Assembly (NCBI GenBank): GCA_022592435.1
Contig: JABYQS010000031.1
Coordinates: forward strand, 1 to 64,000
Direction of reading: 5' to 3'
Source: Cerioporus squamosus
Taxonomy: Eukaryota > Basidiomycota > Agaricomycetes > Polyporales > Polyporaceae
Length of the DNA stretch: 64,000 nucleotides
Of the stretch, positions 55,414-64,000 are shown piece by piece. Both the position numbers and the translations under genes were made by a program. Within the stretch, counting starts at the first letter, position 1; each line of letters opens with the position of its first letter. The notes under the pieces are model-generated. The model did not search any database. It saw only the letters and a program-made list of their open reading frames with translations, and was not told the DNA's origin.

Positions 55414-56222
55414 TCAGTTACTACGGCGTCTTCTCTGGTCGAACCTGTTGGGATGCTTGAGTGACCGACCACAGATGCTCCGCCTAAGAAAGTTCGTACC
55501 AGTTGTAGATAGCATCCGCATCAACACCAAGCTCAACTGCGATTGCAGATCGGTCTGCCATGCCCGGACTTCTGTCTCGCGTATAGTATGCCTCGAGGAT
55601 GGCCTTCTGCTGGTCGGTAAAGCGAGTGCGCGGCCTCTGGATATCGAAGGGTGATCGGGTTGGCTGACTAGAGATCCAAAAAGGATCTGTAGCTCTTCTG
55701 TTTAGAAACCTGTACGTCAAGTGAGTGGTCCTTTCCGCCAGACAGGCGAGGAAGATAATAAGGGTGTAGCTCTTACCATTCAGCCACTGTGCCAGGAGAT
55801 AATCCTGTCGCGGTAGACAGCTCGTGTTGCTGCAGTCGAGGAGGCTGCTTACTCTTCCTGTCATAGAAGTCTGACAGGACTGCCTCTGGATGAGGTCCTC
55901 CCCTTGCGACCGCCGCAGAACCAGATGACGAAGGACCGGCAAGGTGCGAGGGATCCCGAGGTAGGTTGTGCATGTGTGAGTGGCGGCCGGACGCCACTTG
56001 CTTCACAGAGTCATTCCCAGGTGTCCGCACGCCTATCGGGGTGCGGACAACCTGGTGAGACGTATATGCAGCCTTCGGTTCCAAGGGTACAGTAGAAGTA
56101 ACTTGGCCACCGTCCACCGGCTTGTTCCAGCCCGTCAGCGTCGAGTAGGTACTAAGTTTTGACACGGGAACGCCCGGCGCAGAGGATTCAAAGGAGACAT
56201 CTCGGGGAAGCCTGGACGACAT
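55414..56222 (-). CDS. Double-homeodomain transcription factor
   Basis: Exons 56222-55777, 55709-55500 and 55444-55414, with introns of 67 nt (GTAAGA...GTACAG) and 55 nt (GTACGA...CAACAG), give 228 residues. The N-terminal 100 residues are disordered. Homeodomain a spans about 102-161: PEAVLSDFYDRKSK, LQQHELSTATGLSPGTVAEW, FLNRRA. Homeodomain b spans about 172-228: RPRTRFTDQQKAILEAYY, RSAIAVELGVDADAIYNW, FDQRRRRSN. In b, Phe179, Leu187 and Trp219 fit homeodomain positions 8, 16 and 48 exactly. Both introns split the Trp48 codon as TG/G. Homeodomain a keeps Asn51 (N152), while b has Gln (Q222). The protein ends five residues after this. It lacks neighbours typical of a mating-type A locus. Target and role are unknown. 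Confidence 0.85.
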
Positions 56223-56277
56223 GGGAGGCGCAGATGAGGATGTAGACTGGTGTCGACACTCATCCCGCCAGTGCAGC

Positions 56278-56285
56278 TTTATATA
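56278..56285 (-). promoter_or_regulatory. TATA box of the double-homeodomain gene
   Basis: TATATAAA on the minus strand, 55 bp before the ATG at 56222. Confidence 0.5.
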
Positions 56286-58565
56286 CAGACTACTGACAGG
56301 AAGTCAAAGCAGCAAGCGACGTGACGCACTGGGTTCACTGGGCGACAGCATTGAAGGAATAACGCTCTGAACCAAGCGTTGATATCAAGCTTAGGCATTT
56401 CTCACATCGAGGCCGACGCTATAGGACAATTGGAACAGGCGGCCCGCCCACCTCATAGGTGCAGGAACAAGTTCCCGACATCACTTGCAACAGACCCAAG
56501 CGAGCCGCCTTGACTTCAGCAATGCCGGAGACAGCTTTGACGAGGGAGCCTTCCCACGGCGCCGTGTCTAGCGACCAGACATTGTTCCGTGAAAGGAAAG
56601 CGCCGCCGGATGATGCTCATATATACCCGCTGCTCGACCGGTGATAAATCCCGTCGAAGTCTGAACAAGTTCGAACAAGCAGCCATTAGTTGGGCCTTTC
56701 ACAGCCTAAGGATTCGAGGCTGCCTGCCCGTTGTGAAGTATTTTTCAGATGGAGACTTTTAGCGCGCTACGTCGACGCAGCATGCGGCGTGACGATGAAA
56801 ACCAAAGCAACAACGCTTTCCGGGAGTGAACGAAACAGCACGCTGCAGTCTACATAGCAGCTTGGCTGCTCTGATATAGACTGCAACCGCCGAACATCCT
56901 AGAGTAGTATCACCTGTTCTTCCCAGTGATATAGCTCAAGATATCACGACGAACGGATATCCCAGAATGAAGAAAACGAATATTATCAAATATCTGGGAG
57001 CACACGAAAAGCGGTAGTCACCACCGCCAGACGCCTAAGCCGAGTCCGAGTCCGAATAGTACTCACCTCCACCGTCGGTGACAGCCGGCTTGGTGCGAGT
57101 GACTGGGTGAATCGTGCCTGAGCTACATGGTACGGCTCGCAACATCGCCAACGGAGGGTATGTGCGCCGCTCTCCAGCTGGACAGCGGGTCCTTGCGAGG
57201 CTTCTTTCGCGGCAGCGACGGTAGCGCGGTAGGCCAGTCTTGTAGGATACTCTATCATCGATGCAGAGCTGGTAGGGACTACGCAGCGAGACAGGGGATG
57301 CTTGCGAGAGAGTCTTGTAGGGTGACATCGTCTATCCCATATGCGCTGCCCATCCACCTGACGGACGTACGCGGTACTTGATGGTAAATGAACCCTCGGT
57401 GTGGTCGTGGCCTGTGGGCCTGCACGTACTGAACTGCCAACAGAAGTCGGGAGGACAAAATGGATGATAGGTTCACGGCCGAGACCTGGGGAAGACGCGG
57501 CATCGTCGATGTGGATGACGCACGTGCGCGCCAGAAGACGACGGACAAGGAGTCACCAAAGGTGCGCAGGAGCTTGTCCCTTCTGGTGATAACCCAGTAT
57601 TGAGGTTGACACTGGCGTCTGGAGAGCAGCACCGCTCACAACAGCCTCTGCGACCAGTCGAGGCAGGAGCTTGGAGACCTGGCCTGGAGCGACCCAACTG
57701 AACGAGGTGATGGTGGTGGTAATATGAGAATCAATGCAAGAAAGTGGGTATGGGTCCACGACGTACCTAAATTGCGGTTGCTAGTACGCGCAGCACCCCC
57801 ATCCCCCACGTGGGCCTCGCCGATCCTTTGGGGGGCATACGCCGACGTTCAATGGCAGACCATCGTCGGAGTAGCACGTCCAGTGGACACATTCACTCTG
57901 GGTGCGAGGATAGCACCTTGAGTGCGCACGAACTTGGGGCCCTGCGCCCCGTAACATACAATATCGCTGCCGAGATCAAGAGATATTGTCAGCCATGGCT
58001 GACGGTCCACGAGATATGGTGAGCGCAGACGGACCTGATCAAGGTAGATTGAGGAGTTATAGACGGGTGCGGCCAAGACGGGCACTGTTCGCGGACCTAG
58101 CTACAGTCGGATGATGATAGCATGAGCGTGATTAGGGCAGCAGTATGGGTTAACCATACCTTGTCCTCCCTGGCTGATCGATACGGGGAGAGGAATAGGA
58201 AGGTTGAGACGGCGCAGGGTCATACCGATAAGGATGTCGGTCAAAGGCCAGAAATCTCTCATGCAATTCCGCGCCTGGAGGCGAAGACGGCAGGTGGGAA
58301 GGAGCTCGATCGAGCACAGAAGATGGACACGCGGTACCAACTTGGAGTTGAGACTGCAGTGGTCTTCAGAAGTATAGGAATGCACGGAACTTTTTCGCGA
58401 TCAACACAGATGAGCGGTTTGCATTGAAGAAGGGAGGCGGCATATTGATCGTAGAGACGCGTCGCTCACTTCGCAAGTCACATACATGGAAGAACACCAA
58501 GGATCCGGACTATATCCGTCCAGGATATGCATGTACAATCCATGACGAGCTTAGTGCAGAAAGCG
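56286..58565. other. Mostly intergenic, with a possible minus-strand gene
   Basis: Between about 57630 and 57040 the minus strand has protein-like stretches in two frames (EYPTRLAYRATVAAAKEASQ and TRTKPAVTDGGGEYYSDSDS with GTGAGT near 57066). Another minus stretch at about 58385-58101 (CMRDFWPLTDILIGMTLRRL) also looks coding. None could be assembled into a gene. 56290-57000 shows nothing. Confidence 0.35.
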
Positions 58566-59086
58566 CAGATGAGCCCCGATGTCCGCTGCAGAAGATGGGA
58601 GCACGACTTACCTCGGAGAGAACCTGGTCTGATGATCCGCTCTCCGCTCAGGGTGCTGCTAAGAGCGGTGTGTAGGCTGAGGGCAAGCGGGGGCGCGGTC
58701 GGTGCTCCGCATGCGTCCGGAGCGAGCAGCTGCACGCCGCCGCCCGTCTGCACGCCTTGCAATGCCGACGAGGAGGAAGTGGAGGCTTGGGTTGTCCATA
58801 GCGGATGGGAGGCAGCGACAGGATAGCGGCGGACACGACGAGCAGAGCGTGGAGATTGGGCGCGCGCGTCGGGCGCAGTGCCACGTCTCGCGCCCCGGGC
58901 CCGCCGCTGACAAAGCTGCACAGCCTCCCGCCTCGGACCGACCCCCGCGGCTCGCAGTTCGACTTGCCCTATACGTCTGCACTGCCTCGCGATCGACGAC
59001 TTGCTAACCTCGGCTTCCTTTCTTGCCCTGCATACTGCATACCGCTCCGCCGGATCGTCAGCTGCCTTCCACCTGCCCTCGTTGGC
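58566..59086 (-). repeat. Dispersed repeat R1, copy 3 (truncated)
   Basis: Nearly identical to copy 1 from the CAGATGAGCCCCGATGTC edge to GCCCTCGTTGGC, then unrelated. The minus-strand frame stays open through the whole copy and into the flanks (58478-59302, 274 codons). Confidence 0.85.
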
Positions 59087-59317
59087 GTACTCCCTGGCAT
59101 CGTCTGCGCACTCACGTGCCGACCTGATTTGACATGTCAGAAGCGCCGACGTCGGTGTGCTTCGGACTTGGTCGTACGCCCCACGGCTAGCATCCACGGA
59201 GAAGGGCACTGCTCTTCTCTGATCTAGTGCTCCTGCTGATGCATCGTTGCTTTGCTCGCCGATCATATGCGTCACGATGAAGTTCAAATCTCTTTCCGTC
59301 AAGATATTTAGATCTCA

Positions 59318-61098
59318 TTAATTGACAAGTACCGAGAACGCCAGCATGGCAAATACCACGGCTAAACATGCGAGCTTAGCCAACGCCGTCTCTACGGCTC
59401 CTTGCCAATTCTCGAGTGAAGTTCCGTGGCGAGGTTCCTCCATGTCTCTACTCACGTCTCCCTCCATGGGTGATTTGCACAGGCCTAGTAATCCTCCGCG
59501 GCCGTTGGTTGCGGCGCGAATTGCATTTCGACCGCCTGTCCTTATATTCCCGTTCCTCTTTGCCCCCACTGACTTTCTGTTGACGCGTTTGTCCATAGTG
59601 AGGTAGAAGATCATGAACGCACCGATCCAGAAGTCTATTCCGTTTCTTGCGGCGCCGCGTTTTGAAGCGCATAATTTGCCCACACACACTAGATATTCCG
59701 TCTTCGAACGCGTCCTTGTTATCATGTGTCCCTGGACGCTGAGGTGAGACGCATGGAAGTCCTGCAAACATGATACACCCACAGTTACGCAGTACACCGG
59801 CCCTGTACGATGTATATGGTAAGCCTATTGATCACGGGCAGCAAGGGGGTTACTTACCGCCCCCGGTTTGAATTGTGCACAGCTCCTGGCTGGTCACACA
59901 GTCATACAGGTACAGGAGGCCGCGATCGTCGTGGAGTATGATCGTTTCGTCGTTGGCGCAAGAAACCACCCTAATGTCGCACCTTTCAGTCAATTCTACC
60001 GGCAACTGGGCCGCTCCGGTATGTTCTCGGATCTCTCCTGATACCGGCGAGTCATAGAGACTTAACCCATCCCGCATAGTGTGGATGATAATGCTTCCTT
60101 TGGGGGAGACGGCTACTGATCCGCTGCGTGAAGAGCAGATTCTTAGATAGGATCCTGAGGTAGACAAGGTCGATTTTCTCACATTGGACTGGCCAGGCGG
60201 TACCTCCCCATGATACATCCGGAGTCTACGTCGAACTCGAGTCTACGCGCAACGGCGATCAGTATCTGCCCGTATGGACTCCCGTGGACACTCTCGCCGA
60301 CTCACAATAGTCCCCGTGTGCCGTAGAACACAAAGAGCGTGTTGGCTCTTCCCGCCTCGGACTTACGAGTTCTTCCCATAGCTCTCACCCGGAAGTGCAG
60401 GTGAGATACTTCTGTCTGGTCGTGCACAGAGTTGAGTGTCCACTTCGGGGGACCTGACAACGGGATGTTACAGCATGCTACACCCGCAGGATTGTCCAAA
60501 TGTTCGTACCCTCGAGCCCTTCCGCAAGAGACCATACCTTGACTATTCCAGAAGAAGAGGCCGCTATTGTTCCGCACTGAGAGCCAAAGGCGAGGAGGGC
60601 GTCGTCTGCCGCTTCCCAGCCGGCATACGCTAGTTCAAACGAGACAGTTGGGCCTGGAGGAAGCCAGGTCCTGGTAAGCCGCCAGATCCCCACGACGCCA
60701 TCTTTGCAGGCGACTCCCATCGCGGGTTCCCCTTGTGGGGTTCTTGCACAGCATAGCGCCACCACTCGAGATGTTGGGTGAGTGCACTTGACTAGTTTCT
60801 CTCCGCTCCTTGTACTCCAAAAGGTGACGGTGCCATCGAGACCTACGTAGAGGGTCGGCGGTCAGCTCACGTCGAGCACTCATTCTCTATATTTACTCAA
60901 TGAGATGACAACCGCCCCATCTGGACTCATGATCAAGGATGTGACCATGTGCTTGAGGTGAGCCGTCGCTATGAGTGTCTCGGTATGGCCGTGATTCACA
61001 GCTGGCGTGGTCTCCATCGAGTTAGAAGTAGCGGGGGCTGTCAGAGCGAGGGATGTCAGAGATGTCAAACCTCGCTCGTTACTTGTTCCCGAAGACAT
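59318..61098 (-). CDS. WD40-like beta-propeller protein with C-terminal membrane anchor
   Basis: Exons 61098-60897, 60842-60510, 60453-60306, 60225-59858 and 59802-59318 with donors GTAAAT, GTACGA, GTGAGT and GTAAGT keep phase throughout; 511 residues. Propeller blades are visible: LDGTVTFWSTRSGEKLVKC, CKDGVVGIWRLTRTWLP, SSGIVKVWSLAEG, and SPKGSIIIHTMRDGLSLYDS with DDRGLLYLYDCVTSQELC. The tail is basic, then a single hydrophobic helix at the very end (LACLAVVFAMLAFSVLV) suggests a tail-anchored or type II membrane protein with a cytosolic propeller. WD40 propellers are protein-binding platforms. I cannot assign a named family; the plan recalls Sec12-like proteins, without sequence proof. The gene looks intact. 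Confidence 0.78.
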
Positions 61099-61230
61099 AT
61101 CATGACGCGCTCGTACGGTGGCCTATAAAGGCAAGTCGATGAGACAGAGTTCGAATTCACCTATGCCATAATTGGAGAGTCCGTCTGCGGCCTCATTTAA
61201 GGCGATGAGACTGGGATTTCTGTCGTACTA

Positions 61231-61927
61231 ATGACTATGACCACCACGCCGTAAGTTGAGACACCTTCACACTTTCTCTAGCTTCGATACCAAGACACTG
61301 CTGCAGCATACCAGGAGTTCCCTCGTTTGGCCCGCATCATGGGTGTATACTGTCCGGCGACGCCGACGGGGGACGATGGGACCAAGCTTCTCTCACTTTC
61401 GAGGGCACTCCGGGTCAGACTTGTGAGTACGCATCTTGTGACCACCGTCAGCCGTCTTATTGTGACTCCACAGACAGGCTGATAGTTGACGGAGCTAGGG
61501 CTAGGCCCGCGAACAATGTGCTCGCTGTGGACATGAGTCAAGGGCAGTTGGTCATAGAGTCATCTGAGGTAAGCACATCGATAACGGTTGCAGAGTGAAA
61601 AGACCAGGCAGTGACCCGCGAGCTCATATTCAGAGGTTGCTGGAGGTTATCATCAAGCCCGCAGATGTGTATGCCCACGGAGTCACAGAGGCATTGCATG
61701 TCCGGTTGGCGGATATAGCTTCCTTCTGGGAGTTCCTCGCTGCCTTGGGGGTCGCCCGCGTTGGATCACCGAAGATAGCATATGAGACGAGGGCTGAGCT
61801 CGATGTGGAGCTATTGAGTTCACTTCTCCGCAGAATCATAGAGACTCGAGATGAGCTGAGACAAACATGGGGCGGCGTTTCTGGAGAGGACAGCAAGCAA
61901 CCTCGTTTGTCGCTGCCTATTGACTAG
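61231..61927 (+). CDS. Four-exon small protein, unknown function
   Basis: Exons 61231-61250, 61307-61422, 61474-61568 and 61634-61927 with donors GTAAGT, GTGAGT and GTAAGC keep phase and give 174 residues from MTMTTTP to SLPID. The middle has LTFEGTPGQTYRLIVDGARA. The C-terminal 95 residues are helical (RLLEVIIKPADVYAHGVTEA, DVELLSSLLRRIIETRDELR). No domain is recognised. The 20-nt first exon carries the start codon. It is transcribed divergently from the WD40 gene, 132 bp away, so the two may share a promoter. Confidence 0.65.
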
Positions 61928-63045
61928 TAGACAAGACAATACTATGTACAATCGGTGCGATGCTAAGTGAATAGAAGTCTGGCTCAGGTCTGGCTCGCCG
62001 TGGAGGCCTGGAGGTCGAGGTCCCCAGCAAGAATCGGCAGAGTACGTTCACATCGGAGGGTTATACCATATCTGCTCAGTATCAGTTTTGAAGTTGTAGC
62101 CAGAAATAGCCAACAAAGCAATTGAGCAGTAACCAGCGAAAACCCACTGTAGTACCCGTAGGTAGGTACCCGAATACATGCGCTCCCTTCGATTACGGTG
62201 ACCCACCTTCTCCGCATCTGCCTGCTCGCGATCGCCGGCTGGCATGTTCTTCCGCCAGCCTGCTCGTCAGCTCTCAGTGGAAGTTAAGCCCGTCCGAGGG
62301 CACCTTGTCCCGTTCACCGACAAGTTTTCCTGCGGATGCATCTCGTGAGGTGTCCGAATAGAGGCCCAAGACTGATCCGAAGATGTCGGAATTGCTTATG
62401 TAGCGCGCCCCTACGCGTACAATTTCTGAACTTGACTCGAAACCAGTAGCCACCGTACCGAATGAGTTGCTTTAACTTAAGCTGATATTGTCCGCACCCA
62501 ATTGTCGCAACCAGCATCCTCCGAGTCTGTGCTACAGTTAGTTGGTGACACGTATGGTGAGTGTTCTGCATGATCAAACAGGAGGCTTTCTGCGCGGTTG
62601 CTCAGGGTAGTACCGTCCCGTGGGACGTCCAGTACTTGCTGCAACTCTGCAAGTTACTTCCGTGTGCGGACCGTTGCGAGCGCAATCATTCAGGCCCTGT
62701 GCATCTCCTATCTCCTCTATTCTTCATGATAACATGATCCCCTACGCCAGCGGCTGAGCGTGCGGGAATGGCAGTAGCGTGTCGTAGACTCTGCGCGTAC
62801 TTATTCGTCATGTCACAGATCACCTGAAAAGACCTTTGGGTCCCATATTAGGCTCGCGCTCACGCTCTAGTCAAAGCTATCGCATGCGGTTCACGTAACT
62901 TCCCGGAACTGCAGGTTGACGGCGGGTGCCTGTGCCGTTTAAGGCAAGTCTTACATCGGCTCGGTCGTCGGAACTGATTCCCTGCCAGCTATATAGTAGA
63001 TCCCACCACTACCAATAGCGATAGCAATGTGCCCTAGTCACAGTA
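61928..63045. other. Intergenic, with a small minus-strand frame
   Basis: A 65-codon minus frame (62245-62048) includes a hydrophobic helix (VLQWVFAGYCSIALLAISGY) but lacks context. TATATA at 62990-62995 is a likely TATA box for the gene starting at 63046. Confidence 0.35.
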
Positions 63046-64000
63046 ATGTCGTCGGCCAACAAAGTGGAGGTATGTCTCCGTCTTTCGAGGTACGAGCGCG
63101 GCGATGCTCACGGCCACAGCAGAGTCTGTTCGCAGACAAGCTCATGACCATTGTGGTCGTATATGAAGGGATCCTCTCATATTGTTCTCCTCTAACGCTG
63201 GTGCGCCTCTCAAGGGTTTGTCATGCCACCCACGCTGCGGTACAAGACTACATGCACATTGCGTACAGCTGTAACATCAATCATCGTCTCCGTCACTTCT
63301 TCTCCGATCCTCTAGCATTTCGGTCCCTTCAAGCGCGAACGGGCACCGTTATCACGGGTTCCTTCGCTCTGCAATTCTTTGATAGGTCGGAAGTTCCGAA
63401 GACTGGCCTCGACATCATCGTCCACATGCGGCACCGACGGGAAGTGGGGAGGTGGTTGATCGGAGCTGGATACTGTTTCCGTCCAGCCCCGCACCAAGAT
63501 CCGGATTTCGAGATTACCATCTTCAACACCATCAGTCTGACCGCAGGAGGACTCATTGCATTGGACGGTATCGCATCGGTCATGACATTCCAGAGAACTT
63601 CCGCGCCCAACGAGACAAGAACCGTCAAGCTCATCGTTGCCGGGAATGCTCCTATGGAAGTCGTGTTAAGCTCCCACTCCAGTATGATCTACTAAACGCA
63701 CGTACTGCGGTGCAAGTACTGATGAAGCTCACCCCAAGCTTGTGCGATGAACGTGATCAGCTATGAGTCCGCATACTGCCTCTTTCCACGGGCCACCCTT
63801 GAAGAGCGACTTACGCTGTTGAGCTCGTCGAGTAAGGGAATCTACAGAAACCGTGGTGAAGCCCTCGCAAAATATGTGGAGCGAGGATTCAATGTGATAC
63901 TCACGATACCCGCCAACTCCCGCCAATTCTCTGGCCCATGTTCTGCCTTTCCTCTCGGATGGCGATGGATAGACGATGACATAAGTTGGGTTGTGAGCCT
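63046..64000 (+). CDS. F-box-like plus nucleotidyltransferase-like paralog, altered active site, cut by window end
   Basis: Exons 63046-63069, 63120-63681 and 63739 onward; introns of 50 and 57 nt sit where the 21961-23343 gene has them. Residues include YEGILSYCSPLTLVRLSRVC (F-box-like), the Gly-Ser motif VITGSFALQFF, HMRHRREVGRWL, FPRATLEERLTLLSSSS and GWRWIDDD. The first acidic residue of the nucleotidyltransferase pair is replaced: TGLDIIVH here against SDLDLYVH in the other copy. With one metal-binding Asp missing, catalysis is unlikely. An alternative ATG at 63027 is out of frame with exon 2. The 3' part lies outside the window. Confidence 0.75.

Noticed and set aside
55414..56222. Mating-type A (HD1/HD2) locus
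   Set aside because: Both homeodomains are in one short protein, and no divergently paired second homeodomain gene or mitochondrial intermediate peptidase gene is in the window.
58478..59302. A 274-codon minus frame as a protein-coding gene
   Set aside because: Almost all of it is dispersed repeat R1; I list it as a repeat and keep coding potential as an open question.
1..64000. CRISPR array, bacterial operon, integrated virus or rRNA
   Set aside because: No regularly spaced repeats of that kind, no ribosome binding sites, spliced genes throughout, and no capsid, polymerase or rRNA signature was recognised.

Overview
This is a nuclear window from a filamentous basidiomycete, most likely an Agaricomycete of the polypore type. 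The reasons are the density of short (about 50-60 nt) GT-AG introns with CTRAY-like branch sites, multi-exon genes every 1.5-3 kb, TATA boxes 50-120 bp before several start codons, and members of families I know only as expanded sets in Agaricomycetes (MYND proteins with a helical N-part, KDZ transposases with a CxC2 cysteine cluster, and several large families without a name). There is no bacterial operon structure, no CRISPR array and no rRNA. I did not recognise a tRNA. Exon models below were built by hand from splice signals and reading-frame phase; no alignment or RNA evidence was available.

Layout. 0-5.6 kb: a dispersed repeat (called R1 here), two well-formed minus-strand genes and one small plus-strand gene. 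5.6-10 kb: GC-rich sequence with a diverged tandem duplication and a frame-broken acidic low-complexity gene. 10-12.7 kb: a young MITE, then a decayed copy of the SUN-like ER protein SLP1. 12.7-19.6 kb: an uncertain stretch, a tentative minus-strand gene, an intact SUN-domain gene and a gene joining a cysteine-rich finger to a possible caspase/CHAT-like region. 20-25.4 kb: a small gene, R1 copy 2, an intact F-box-like/nucleotidyltransferase-like gene, then two convergent genes whose 3' ends overlap. 25.8-31.1 kb: R1 copy 4, a RING gene, a large MYND gene, and a broken gene hit by a second MITE. 32-40.4 kb: gene debris, including a truncated KDZ transposase and a Tc1/mariner-like non-autonomous element. 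41-47.6 kb: a 650-residue intact gene, two smaller genes and a broken coiled-coil RING gene. 48.5-54.4 kb: transposon remains, an orphan U1A/U2B''-type RRM exon and a repeat-rich P/S/Q protein. 55.4-56.2 kb: a compact protein with two homeodomains. 58.6-64 kb: R1 copy 3, a WD40 protein with a C-terminal membrane anchor, a small intact gene, and a second, catalytically altered paralog of the F-box-like/nucleotidyltransferase-like gene running off the window end.

The genes do not form a pathway. The window reads as a repeat-invaded, lineage-specific region in which intact, perfectly spliced genes alternate with genes carrying stops, deletions and one-base frame breaks. The most interesting objects are the double-homeodomain gene, the paired F-box-like/NTase-like genes with one altered active site, the finger plus caspase/CHAT-like gene, and two MITEs with perfect 61-bp terminal inverted repeats and clean target-site duplications.
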